Shown: positions 29,662-36,451 of the stretch, one piece after another
Layout of the letters: every line of letters begins with the position of its first letter
How positions within the stretch are numbered: position 1 is the stretch's first letter
The notes under the pieces: generated by a model
The model's input: only the letters and a program-made list of their open reading frames with translations
Databases searched by the model: none
Told to the model about the DNA's origin: nothing
Source: Gammaproteobacteria bacterium
Lineage (GTDB): Bacteria; Pseudomonadota; Gammaproteobacteria; Enterobacterales; Alteromonadaceae
Direction: 5' to 3'
Assembly: GCA_018222405.1 (NCBI GenBank)
Contig: JAAFAI010000003.1
Coordinates: 186,001-250,000 of the forward strand
DNA: 64,000 bases
Program-made: the position numbers and the translations under genes

Positions 29662-30578
29662 TTCAGTTCGGCCAGGTACATCCGACTCTGGTTATCAATA
29701 TGGCTGGAGTAATACGCAATAAAGAGTTTGCTGTTGTGTTTTATCATGCCGGGGTAGCTATTATCGCCGCCACTGGGCAACGTGAGTAATTTTTCCAGCT
29801 CTCCGCTAACCGTATTCAGCGACCATAGCTGAGTGAGCAGCTTGCGACCGGTAAAGTGACGACCGCATACCAACGCCATGTCGTTATTAAGCGGCAACAA
29901 GGATGGTGCGCCGATATAAACTCCCAGATCCTGCCACTGCCAGTGCGTATAAGGCGGTTTGCTGCGGCCCAGCTGGGCAGTAAATGTGTCGGCATCCCGT
30001 CGTGCAACGGCAATCATTTCTCCATTCTCGTTAAAGTAACAGTCGGTTTCGTTAGGGTAGCCTAACTGGTGACGGGGCTTAGACATACAGCCACTTACCA
30101 CCTTGTGCATTTTACCGCGTAAGTTCCCTGCATATAAATCCAGCTGTTCGGACGGGCGGTGATAAGCCAGGCCCCAGTGGCGACCCTGAAAAGTGGTAGC
30201 GCGCCACAGCCACCAGTTATCCGGTCCCGGATCGTGCAGCGAAGACCAGCTCAAGCCGTCACCACTGAACCAGGTGAAAGTTTTCGCTGCGCCCAGACTG
30301 GCCAGCCAGCGCTGATGGGCAAGTAAATACAGACGGTTGTCGTCGATACAAAAATGCGGATCGCGCAGATCGCCGCCCGGGCTGCTTAGTTGCACAAAGC
30401 GCAGCGGCTTGCCGGAGGCGTCAATTTCAGCTATCACAATAATGCCATTATCACTCATATGATGAGCGCCCTGGCGATAACACACCAGTAATCGGCCATT
30501 AAACCAGACCAAATCACCAAAGGCATTATGAGTATGACCACGGCACACCCGGGTCAGACGGCTCAGTTGTACTTTCAT
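29649..30578 (-). CDS. sialidase-like beta-propeller protein without signal peptide
   Basis: The 309-residue protein has the sequence rhythm of a sialidase/BNR-type six-bladed propeller: repeated aromatic strands (LVWFNGRLLVCYRQG, LYLLAHQRWLASLG, FFNENG-like turns) and one Asp-box-like segment FSGDGLSW. It has no signal peptide or membrane segment, so it should stay in the cytoplasm. Catalytic residues of sialidases (Arg triad, Tyr/Glu pair) cannot be assigned by eye. It is transcribed against flgL, overlapping its end by 13 bases, and diverges from the first flagellin. Its location beside a pseudaminic acid flagellin glycosylation cluster is suggestive, but it may be an unrelated insertion. 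Confidence 0.6.
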   Translation of the reverse strand: MKVQLSRLTRVCRGHTHNAFGDLVWFNGRLLVCYRQGAHHMSDNGIIVIAEIDASGKPLRFVQLSSPGGDLRDPHFCIDDNRLYLLAHQRWLASLGAAKTFTWFSGDGLSWSSLHDPGPDNWWLWRATTFQGRHWGLAYHRPSEQLDLYAGNLRGKMHKVVSGCMSKPRHQLGYPNETDCYFNENGEMIAVARRDADTFTAQLGRSKPPYTHWQWQDLGVYIGAPSLLPLNNDMALVCGRHFTGRKLLTQLWSLNTVSGELEKLLTLPSGGDNSYPGMIKHNSKLFIAYYSSHIDNQSRMYLAELNYEM

Positions 30579-30676
30579 AAGGTTGCTTTCACCGTAAATT
30601 CTTTATTCTGACAGTACGTTACCACGAACTGTGGGGCAACTTTTTGCCGCCCGTGAAAAAAATAGTGAATTTTTAT

Positions 30677-30703
30677 TAAAGGGAATTTTGCAAGGGTCGA
30701 TAA
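30677..30703 (+). promoter_or_regulatory. sigma28 promoter for flagellin 1
   Basis: The -35 TAAAGGGA (30677-30684), an 11-base spacer and the -10 GTCGATAA (30696-30703) match sigma28 with one change in the -10. Confidence 0.85.
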
Positions 30704-30709
30704 AGATGA

Positions 30710-30826
30710 TGAGAGAGCCAGTTCATCAATTACCCCTCAAGGTGTTGGTGACTACTATTTAAATTGAAAAACACCGGGTCACCCGGTAGCCAGCTCTGGC
30801 TGGATTGAGAGTGTAGGAGAGACTTT
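30710..30826 (+). promoter_or_regulatory. structured 5' leader of flagellin 1
   Basis: This leader of about 117 bases has two adjacent perfect hairpins just before the ribosome site: ACCGGG-TCA-CCCGGT (30773-30787) and AGCCAG-CT-CTGGCT (30788-30801). An alternative pairing GGTGTT (30741-30746) with AACACC (30770-30775) competes with the first. TTCATCAATTACCCCTCAA (30722-30740) is the reverse complement of a stretch in the flagellin 4 leader apart from a 5-base gap. The ribosome site AGGAG is at 30815-30819. Confidence 0.55.
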
Positions 30827-31651
30827 ATGTCTATGTACGTCAATACCAATGTGTCTGCATTAAACGCGCAACGCCAGTTGTTCGATGTATCTAATGCGTT
30901 AAGCACTTCATTTGAGCGTCTTTCGTCAGGTTTCCGTATTAACGGAGCTGCTGACGATGCTGCAGGTTTGCAAATTACCGATCGTATGACTTCTCAGATC
31001 CAAGGTCTGAACCAGGCTGTACGTAATGCGAATGACGCAATTTCATTAACCCAAACTGCAGAAGGCGCGCTAAGCGAGACCACAACGGCTCTGCAGCGTA
31101 TTCGCCAGCTGGCGGTACAGTCCCAAAACGGTATTAACAGTTCTGCTGACCGTGTAGCCCTGCAAAAAGAAGTGTCAGCACTGAAGACTGAAATCTCACG
31201 TATTTCAACTGATTCTCAGTTTAACGGCCTCGATCTGTTAACCGGTACTTATTCTGCTAAGTTCCTGGTTGGCGCGAACGGTGGTCAGACTATCTCGGTC
31301 AACCTGTCCCGCACAGGTGGTTTTGGTGCTTCTGGTCTAAGCGTAGGTTCATTGTCTGTATCATCTGCAGGCGGCGCATCTGCTGCATTGGCATCTATTG
31401 ATGCGGCTATTTCCACTATCGGTGGCGTGCGTGCTGACTTAGGTGCACTGCAAAACCGCTTCCAATCCACCATCCGTAATTTGAGTAACATCTCAGAAAA
31501 CGTTTCAGCAGCTCGTTCACGAATCAAAGACACTGATTTCGCGGAAGAGACTGCGCAACTAACGCGTAACCAGATTATCCAGCAGGCGAGTACCACTGTT
31601 TTGTCTCAGGCAAATCAGCGTCCTCAGGCTGCACTACAGCTATTAGGATAA
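30827..31651 (+). CDS. fliC: flagellin 1
   Basis: Flagellin is the filament subunit. This 274-residue protein has the two conserved flagellin ends: the N-terminal D0/D1 ([18 protein letters not shown] and [19 protein letters not shown]) and the C-terminal D1/D0 ([20 protein letters not shown] and [18 protein letters not shown]). The middle (about 165-200) is very short and Ser/Gly/Ala-rich; serines there are the expected sites for pseudaminic-type glycosylation. It groups with flagellin 4 ([25 protein letters not shown]). It has a good sigma28 promoter and AGGAG before the ATG. Confidence 0.97.
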   Translation: MSMYVNTNVSALNAQRQLFDVSNALSTSFERLSSGFRINGAADDAAGLQITDRMTSQIQGLNQAVRNANDAISLTQTAEGALSETTTALQRIRQLAVQSQNGINSSADRVALQKEVSALKTEISRISTDSQFNGLDLLTGTYSAKFLVGANGGQTISVNLSRTGGFGASGLSVGSLSVSSAGGASAALASIDAAISTIGGVRADLGALQNRFQSTIRNLSNISENVSAARSRIKDTDFAEETAQLTRNQIIQQASTTVLSQANQRPQAALQLLG

Positions 31652-31668
31652 TCCGTTATGACACCCAA

Positions 31669-31749
31669 GTCAGGGAATGGGGCCAGGAGGTAGTGAACCA
31701 GGTAACCGCCTGACACCGGGAGTAAGCTCACTCTCAATTAAAAATGAGC
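31669..31749 (+). ncRNA. structured 3' element after flagellin 1
   Basis: Eighteen bases after the stop, an outer stem GTCAGG (31669-31674) and CCTGAC (31709-31714) encloses a loop with GGAATGGGGCCAGGAGGTAG. It is followed by a hairpin GCTCA/TGAGC (31725-31749). Very similar units follow flagellins 2 and 3. It holds several A-N-GGA motifs of the kind CsrA binds. No coding function is seen. Confidence 0.45.
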
Positions 31750-31753
31750 ACCA

Positions 31754-31783
31754 GCCGGACGAAAGTCCGGCGCTTTATCGTTT
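31754..31783 (+). terminator. probable terminator after flagellin 1
   Basis: A 7-bp stem GCCGGAC (31754-31760) and GTCCGGC (31765-31771) has a GAAA tetraloop. The downstream GCTTTATCGTTT is only a weak U-tract, so termination may be partial. Confidence 0.6.
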
Positions 31784-31829
31784 GTAACTAACTGATTTAT
31801 AAGCTCAATAAAATTTAGTGAAAAAAGGC

Positions 31830-31857
31830 TAAAGGATTTCTCCTGCCCGCACGATAA
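31830..31857 (+). promoter_or_regulatory. sigma28-like promoter for flagellin 2
   Basis: TAAAGGAT (31830-31837) and CACGATAA (31850-31857) fit sigma28, with the -10 matching six of eight positions and a 12-base rather than 11-base spacer. It is a weaker site than those of flagellins 1 and 4. Confidence 0.6.
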
Positions 31858-31867
31858 CTATTACAAA

Positions 31868-31974
31868 GGCACTGCGAACAATAAAAACAAATACGCAAAA
31901 GTGCCAGGTTGATCGCCCAATAATAACAACATGATCAGCCAAACCAGGTTAATAAAAACAATAAAAACCTGGGT
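31868..31974 (+). promoter_or_regulatory. three hairpins with AAN-triplet loops in the flagellin 2 leader
   Basis: Three successive stem-loops precede the ribosome site (AGGAG 31989-31993). Stems are GGCACT/AGTGCC (31868-31873, 31900-31905), GGTTGATC/GATCAGCC (31907-31914, 31933-31940) and CCAGGTT/AACCTGG (31944-31950, 31966-31972). Each loop holds a run of A-purine-N triplets: 31877-31891 (five), 31919-31930 (four) and 31951-31965 (five). Such runs are the known Hfq distal-face recognition pattern; binding here is inferred. Confidence 0.6.
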
Positions 31975-32001
31975 AATACAAAATCGTTAGGAGATTAAAA
32001 A

Positions 32002-32832
32002 ATGAGCTTATACGTTAGCACGAATGTGTCGTCGCTGAACGCTCAGCGGCAACTATTTACCTCAAATAACCATTTGAGTACCGCTTTTGAGCGTTTATCT
32101 TCCGGTTTCCGGATCAACAGCGCCAAAGACGATGCGGCTGGATTACAAATTTCAGACCGTATTACATCACAAATTATGGGCCTGGATCAGGCCGTTCGAA
32201 ACGCCAATGATGGTATTTCTCTTGCTCAGGTTGCCGAAGGCGCTATGCAGGAAATTACTACCGCATTACAGCGCATCCGTGTGCTGGCTATCCAGGCACA
32301 AAACGGTATTAATACCTCAGCCGATCGTCTGGCACTGCAAAAAGAAGTGTCGGCGCTGAAAACCGAGATTTCGCGTATTGCGTCGACCTCTCAGTTTGCG
32401 GGTGGTGACATTCTTACCGGTACGTTCTCTACTGCTTTCCTGGTTGGAGCGCAGGCGGGACAGTTTATTAACTTTAACCTTTCGCGTTCTGGCGGTTATG
32501 GCTTTTCAGGCCTGACTAACGGCTACAACGCCAGTGTTTTGACGGCTGGCCAGGCGTCAGCCACGCTGCCGGTGATTGATTCAGCCATATCTGCTATCGA
32601 TGCCAAGCGGGCAGACCTGGGTGCGATTCAAAACCGCTTTCAGTCAACTATCAGAAACTTAAGCAATATTTCAGAAAATGCTTCGGCTGCACGGTCTCGT
32701 ATCAGAGATACCGACTTCGCAACAGAAACCGCTGAACTGACGCGCTGGCAGATTATCCAGCAGGCCAGTACCACGGTGCTGAGTCAGGCGAACCAGCGGC
32801 CACAGGCTGCACTACAGCTGCTGCAAGGATAA
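32002..32832 (+). CDS. fliC: flagellin 2
   Basis: A second flagellin of 276 residues has conserved N-terminal ([38 protein letters not shown]) and C-terminal ([37 protein letters not shown]) helices. It is the most divergent of the four: [11 protein letters not shown] in place of [23 protein letters not shown], and RWQIIQQ in place of RNQIIQQ near the C-terminus. With flagellin 3 it shares SLAQxAEGAMQE, RIRVLAIQ and [13 protein letters not shown]. Its leader carries the three AAN-loop hairpins. AGGAG lies eight bases before the ATG. Confidence 0.96.
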   Translation: MSLYVSTNVSSLNAQRQLFTSNNHLSTAFERLSSGFRINSAKDDAAGLQISDRITSQIMGLDQAVRNANDGISLAQVAEGAMQEITTALQRIRVLAIQAQNGINTSADRLALQKEVSALKTEISRIASTSQFAGGDILTGTFSTAFLVGAQAGQFINFNLSRSGGYGFSGLTNGYNASVLTAGQASATLPVIDSAISAIDAKRADLGAIQNRFQSTIRNLSNISENASAARSRIRDTDFATETAELTRWQIIQQASTTVLSQANQRPQAALQLLQG

Positions 32833-32850
32833 TCCTATGCATAAGCTTAC

Positions 32851-32956
32851 GAATGCAAAAAGCGGGGGCAGACTGCATTCGGTAATCGAATAACGATGAG
32901 TAGATAAAAATAAAAACGGTCGAGTTGCAATATGTGGGGGCAGACTGCAATCGACC
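32851..32956. repeat. REP-like doublet of GGGGGCAGACTGCA hairpins
   Basis: GGGGGCAGACTGCA occurs twice in direct order (32864-32877, 32936-32949). Each copy lies in the loop and 3' stem of a hairpin: GAATGCA/TGCATTC (32851-32857, 32874-32880), and GGTCGA plus TTGCA pairing with TGCAA plus TCGACC (32919-32956). The stems differ in sequence but both pair. The loops share GGGGGCAGAC. This resembles repetitive extragenic palindromes mobilised by RAYT transposases, though no such gene is in the window. Confidence 0.5.
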
Positions 32957-33043
32957 GGTGAGTAGAGTGTATTTGCAAGACAACGTGGTATTTGGTTAAA
33001 GCTAAATGACAAAACCAGTGGGTTTTGTGTGTTGAGCTAAGCT

Positions 33044-33129
33044 GCCGACTGACAGGAATGAAGCCAGGAGGTAGTGAGAGGTATGAGGTCTGAACATCAT
33101 ACCTGCAGTCAGCATGAGCTTGTGCTCAA
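33044..33129 (+). ncRNA. structured 3' element between flagellins 2 and 3
   Basis: Outer stem GCCGACTG (33044-33051) with CAGTCAGC (33106-33113, one mismatch) encloses ACAGGAATGAAGCCAGGAGG and an inner 8-bp hairpin AGGTATGA/TCATACCT (33079-33086, 33097-33104). A GAGC-TTGT-GCTC hairpin follows. The GGAATG-GCCAGGAGGTAGTGA core is shared with the unit after flagellin 1. Confidence 0.45.
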
Positions 33130-33237
33130 TTTAGCACTGCTTAACCAGGCATACGCCAAGCAAAGCGCCAGTTTTTTATCACTGACGCAAAAGATAATGC
33201 ATAGGCTGTGCCAACACGTTGAAGTGATTTTTATATT

Positions 33238-33265
33238 GCGTTGAAAACAATAATAAAAACAACGC
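33238..33265 (+). promoter_or_regulatory. AAN-triplet hairpin in the flagellin 3 leader
   Basis: Stem GCGTTG (33238-33243) and CAACGC (33260-33265) encloses a 16-base A-rich loop. Read from 33246 it gives six AAN triplets (AAC AAT AAT AAA AAC AAC). It lies 15 bases before the ribosome site AGGAG. No sigma28 promoter is seen between flagellins 2 and 3. Confidence 0.55.
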
Positions 33266-33290
33266 CAACTTTAACTGTTAGGAGTAATCC

Positions 33291-34121
33291 ATGAGTTTAT
33301 ATGTTAACACCAATGTGTCCTCTCTGAACGCACAGCGTCAGCTGTTTACTACCGGTAACGAACTGTCCACCGCATTTGAACGGTTATCTTCCGGTTTCCG
33401 GATAAATTCTGCCGCTGATGATGCTGCCGGCCTGCAAATTTCTGACCGTATGACCAGCCAGATCGAAGGGCTTAATATGGCGGTCAGAAACGCCAATGAC
33501 GGTATATCGCTAGCCCAGACTGCTGAAGGCGCCATGCAGGAAGTCACTACTGCCTTGCAGCGTATCCGAGTGCTGGCAATTCAGTCGCAAAACGGTATTA
33601 ATTCCTCGGCGGATCGCCTGGCACTGCAAAAAGAAGTGTCTGCGCTTAAAGCCGAAATATCGCGTATTGCATCAACCACACAGTTTGGCGGTGTGGATAT
33701 CTTAAGCGGCGGTTACTCGGCGAAGTTTCTGGTGGGCGCCAATGGCGGACAAACCATTAGTGTAAACATATCACGTTCCGGAGGGTTCGGTTTTTCAGGC
33801 CTCACCAGCGGTCAAAGTGATTTATCCGTAGCTAGCGCTGAGACGGCATCCGCCGCGTTAACCACTATTGATGCGGCGATTTCTGCGGTTGACGCCAAGC
33901 GCGCCGATCTGGGTGCAATTCAAAACCGCTTTCAGTCTACGATACGTAACCTGAGCAGTATTTCCGAAAATGTATCAGCGGCAAGATCGCGCATCCGGGA
34001 TACAGATTTTGCCACCGAGACGGCACAACTTACCCGCTATCAGATTCTGCAGCAGGCAAGCACAACTGTACTTTCGCAGGCGAATCAGCGGCCACAAGCA
34101 GCATTATCGTTACTGGGCTAG
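33291..34121 (+). CDS. fliC: flagellin 3
   Basis: The third flagellin has 276 residues, with the standard N-terminal ([38 protein letters not shown]) and C-terminal ([36 protein letters not shown]) helices and a short serine-rich middle. It pairs with flagellin 2 in the N-terminal D1 ([18 protein letters not shown]) and in [14 protein letters not shown] find no sigma28 or sigma54 site in the 458 bases before it and no good terminator after flagellin 2, so it may be read from the flagellin 2 promoter. AGGAG is six bases before the ATG. Confidence 0.96.
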   Translation: MSLYVNTNVSSLNAQRQLFTTGNELSTAFERLSSGFRINSAADDAAGLQISDRMTSQIEGLNMAVRNANDGISLAQTAEGAMQEVTTALQRIRVLAIQSQNGINSSADRLALQKEVSALKAEISRIASTTQFGGVDILSGGYSAKFLVGANGGQTISVNISRSGGFGFSGLTSGQSDLSVASAETASAALTTIDAAISAVDAKRADLGAIQNRFQSTIRNLSSISENVSAARSRIRDTDFATETAQLTRYQILQQASTTVLSQANQRPQAALSLLG

Positions 34122-34140
34122 ACTTAAAGAAATACCATAG

Positions 34141-34320
34141 AGGGTAGGAATTGAGAGGCCAACCCTTGCCAGGGACGGCGGCCGAAAGGCCACCATACAA
34201 GGATTAAAACGCCGACTAACAGAATTGAGAGTGTAGAATTTAAGGTTGAGAGGCCAGTATATTTCTACTATTCTGCCAGCCGACTGAAACTGAATTTGCT
34301 CAAACTCCTAACGTGAGCAA
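34141..34320 (+). ncRNA. structured 3' region after flagellin 3
   Basis: Two hairpins carry the same loop word TTGAGAGGCCA: AGGGT/ACCCT (34141-34145, 34162-34166) with the word at 34151-34161, and GTAGAA/TTCTAC (34233-34238, 34263-34268) with the word at 34246-34256. A GGCC-GAAA-GGCC hairpin lies between. A TGCTCA/TGAGCA hairpin follows just before the terminator, as after flagellin 1. It resembles the units after flagellins 1 and 2 but is expanded. Confidence 0.45.
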
Positions 34321-34323
34321 GTT

Positions 34324-34360
34324 GGCCGGGTCACTATTTGACTCGGCCTTTTTTATTTTT
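34324..34360 (+). terminator. strong intrinsic terminator after flagellin 3
   Basis: A 10-bp stem GGCCGGGTCA (34324-34333) and TGACTCGGCC (34339-34348), with one G-U pair and a 5-base loop, is followed by a long T-run. Confidence 0.92.
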
Positions 34361-34431
34361 ATTACCGAATCGTTTCCCGTCACTTACCCGAGTTGTTTTG
34401 CAACACTGGTGCCAGCTTTTCACTTTTCTCA

Positions 34432-34653
34432 CTAATTAACCGTACAGCCCTTATTTTGCGGCTTTTCAGCATAGTCTTCAGCAACGCTGGCGTTACTTAC
34501 TGATGCACACCTGACAAACTTTTGACGTGCATAAGCGGAGAATGCTTGCCAGATAGTGCCGCCCGGGCGGACAACTTTGCCGCCTGATATCTTCGTCACG
34601 CTTCCTTGGACTATGAACGCTTGTTGACGGGACTGTTTAAGCGCAGCGTACAT
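34432..34653 (-). CDS. hypothetical small protein, 73 aa
   Basis: This is the best ORF in the 951-base gap between flagellins 3 and 4. The product (beginning MYAALKQSRQQAFIVQG) is basic, with a Gly-rich turn (SGGKVVRPGG) and an aromatic helix (TIWQAFSAYARQ). It has no signal or membrane segment. There is no strong ribosome site and I do not recognise a family. It runs against the flagellins. The plus-strand ORF overlapping it looks like its shadow. It may be a gene or a remnant. Confidence 0.35.
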   Translation of the reverse strand: MYAALKQSRQQAFIVQGSVTKISGGKVVRPGGTIWQAFSAYARQKFVRCASVSNASVAEDYAEKPQNKGCTVN

Positions 34654-34853
34654 CTACCCGCTGACTCTTCCCGCCGGTGTTTACCCCAAAATTTTTACTC
34701 ACTAACACCTTATAAAGCAACCTGTGCGCGCTTAAAACGGCGCTGCCCGCGAGGTTTAAACGCGCAAATTGCAAAAAATAGATTTTTTATTTCTTTAAAA
34801 TCAGTGGTTTAGGTTTAATTTTGAATTTATTTAAATTTTTTTTCGAAAAAAAC

Positions 34854-34880
34854 TAAAGATTCTCAAGGTTGGGCCGATAC
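34854..34880 (+). promoter_or_regulatory. sigma28 promoter for flagellin 4
   Basis: The -35 TAAAGATT (34854-34861), 11-base spacer and -10 GCCGATAC (34873-34880) match sigma28 closely. Confidence 0.85.
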
Positions 34881-34886
34881 CTTTAG

Positions 34887-35072
34887 TTGAGGGGTAATTC
34901 ATTTGATGAATTGCGTAGTGGCTTAGAAGCGCTACAAAATGAGGTGGTTTAGCAATTGTTGTTGTGATGAATATCGCAACCAATGATTCAGTGCTAAATC
35001 AGGTACGAAAGATTATAGCTTAGCAGAGTCCGGGGGGATTCGGCTACAGGTATAATCCCAGGAGGTTAGATA
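34887..35072 (+). promoter_or_regulatory. long structured 5' leader of flagellin 4
   Basis: The leader is about 186 bases. At its 5' end TTGAGGGGTAATT (34887-34899) and GATGAA (34905-34910) are complementary to the flagellin 1 leader. The same stretch can fold on itself as AATTCAT/ATGAATT. Further on, TTTAGCA pairs with TGCTAAA, enclosing GTTGTGAT/ATCGCAAC. The ribosome site AGGAGG lies seven bases before the ATG. Confidence 0.5.
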
Positions 35073-35900
35073 ATGTCTTTATATGTAAATACAAACGTCT
35101 CGGCCCTGAATGCACAGCGTCAGCTTTTCGATGTGAGCAACAAGCTAAGCACATCATTTGAGCGTCTGTCTTCAGGTTTCAGAATCAACAGTGCGGCAGA
35201 TGACGCTGCCGGTCTGCAAATTTCAGATCGTATGACGTCGCAAATCCAGGGTCTTAACCAGGCCGTGCGAAATGCAAACGATGCGATTTCACTCACACAA
35301 ACAGCGGAAGGTGCCTTGTCAGAGGTGACGACCAGCTTGCAGCGTATTCGTCAGTTGGCAGTACAATCTCAAAACGGTATCAACAGTTCATCTGACCGTA
35401 TTGCCCTGCAAAAAGAAGTGTCAGCGCTGAAAACTGAAATGTCACGTATCGCTACGGATACTCAGTTCGGTGGTGTTGACCTGCTTAACGGCACCTACTC
35501 TGCTAAGTTCCTGGTGGGAGCCAATGGTGGGCAGACTATTTCTGTTAACCTGTCTCGTGCCGGTGGCGGTTATGGTACATCGGGCCTGTCTCTGGCGAAT
35601 TTGTCAGTGTCTTCAGTTGCCGGTGCTTCAGCAGCCCTGACATCCATTGATTCAGCTATCTCTACCATTGGTGGTGCACGAGCTGACCTAGGTGCCTTGC
35701 AAAACCGCTTTCAGTCGACTATTCGTAACTTAAGTAGCATTTCTGAAAACGTATCTGCCGCACGTTCTCGTATCCGTGATACAGACTTTGCGTCAGAAAC
35801 GGCTGAACTGACTCGTAACCAGATTATTCAGCAGGCGTCTGTTTCTGTTCTGAGTCAGGCTAACCAGCGTCCACAGACAGCGTTATCGCTGTTAGGTTAA
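35073..35900 (+). CDS. fliC: flagellin 4
   Basis: The fourth flagellin has 275 residues and all conserved ends ([70 protein letters not shown]). It is most like flagellin 1: [28 protein letters not shown] and [10 protein letters not shown]. The short Gly/Ser-rich middle ([19 protein letters not shown], about 167-185) has several candidate serine glycosylation sites. It is followed by flaG, fliD and fliS, so it may be the main flagellin of the cluster, but expression cannot be judged from sequence. Confidence 0.97.
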   Translation: MSLYVNTNVSALNAQRQLFDVSNKLSTSFERLSSGFRINSAADDAAGLQISDRMTSQIQGLNQAVRNANDAISLTQTAEGALSEVTTSLQRIRQLAVQSQNGINSSSDRIALQKEVSALKTEMSRIATDTQFGGVDLLNGTYSAKFLVGANGGQTISVNLSRAGGGYGTSGLSLANLSVSSVAGASAALTSIDSAISTIGGARADLGALQNRFQSTIRNLSSISENVSAARSRIRDTDFASETAELTRNQIIQQASVSVLSQANQRPQTALSLLG

Positions 35901-35947
35901 TAGCTGGAAGGTTTATCGGCAACGCGTTGCCGGTTAGGTCAACGGGT

Positions 35948-35990
35948 AAACGGGCATCTGTGTAAGCAGGCCCGTTTAATGCGTTTTAAA
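35948..35990 (+). terminator. possible terminator after flagellin 4
   Basis: An 8-bp stem AAACGGGC (35948-35955) and GCCCGTTT (35970-35977) with a 14-base loop is followed by AATGCGTTTT. The weak U-run suggests partial termination, letting some transcripts enter flaG. Confidence 0.5.
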
Positions 35991-36004
35991 TCAGGGGGTT
36001 AGTT

Positions 36005-36442
36005 GTGGAAATTTTATCAACACAAATTGGCCAGAATTTTGCTGGAAATATACCCAAAGAACAGCCAAAAACCGAAGTGGTAGCGGACCAGGTCGCCCTG
36101 GACAGTTCGTCGCAAAATGCGCAAAAAAATGGGGTGCCTGAAGCAGAAGATGTTCAAGCTGAGCAAAAATCTGCCGATAACTATAATCGAGAGGAACAGG
36201 CTCCGGAGTTGGATGGTGCAGTACGGGAAATTCAGTCGTTTTTGCAGACGCAAAATCGTAATCTTGCTTTTTCTGTAGACGAGGGTACCAACCGTTCTGT
36301 AGTGACTGTTAAAGATTCCACGTCGGGCGATGTGATTAGGCAAATCCCGTCTGATGAGGTATTGAGGTTAGCTGAACGAATTAAAGATCTCCAGCAAGAC
36401 ATCGGAAGTAGTGTGGGGGTGTTATTTAATAAACAAGTGTAG
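36005..36442 (+). CDS. flaG: flagellar protein FlaG
   Basis: FlaG affects filament length in polar flagellates. The 145-residue product has a variable, polar N-terminal half and the conserved FlaG C-terminal domain. The latter reads LQTQNRNLAFSVDEGTNRSV, then VTVKDSTSGDVIRQIPSDEV with LRLAERI. It starts at GTG 36005, with a G-rich ribosome site six bases before. It lies between flagellin 4 and fliD, the usual place in Vibrio, Shewanella and Pseudomonas. Confidence 0.9.
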   Translation: MEILSTQIGQNFAGNIPKEQPKTEVVADQVALDSSSQNAQKNGVPEAEDVQAEQKSADNYNREEQAPELDGAVREIQSFLQTQNRNLAFSVDEGTNRSVVTVKDSTSGDVIRQIPSDEVLRLAERIKDLQQDIGSSVGVLFNKQV

Positions 36443-36451
36443 AGGTGAGCT

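Noticed and set aside
31669-31749. Cyclic di-GMP (GEMM) riboswitch in the flagellin cluster
   Set aside because: The element lies after the stop codon, not in a leader, and the GEMM tetraloop/receptor signature and conserved core are not present.
33074-33244. A 56-codon GTG ORF between flagellins 2 and 3
   Set aside because: The AGGAGG before it is only two bases from the GTG, too close to act. The same sequence after flagellin 1 gives a stop after six codons, so the conserved part is better explained as RNA structure.
34606-34812. Plus-strand ORF of 68 codons
   Set aside because: It overlaps the minus-strand ORF at 34432 and the AT-rich promoter region of flagellin 4; composition is not protein-like.
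30827-35900. Flagellin copies as an assembly artefact
   Set aside because: The four genes differ throughout at base level and have different leaders and 3' regions, so they are true paralogues.
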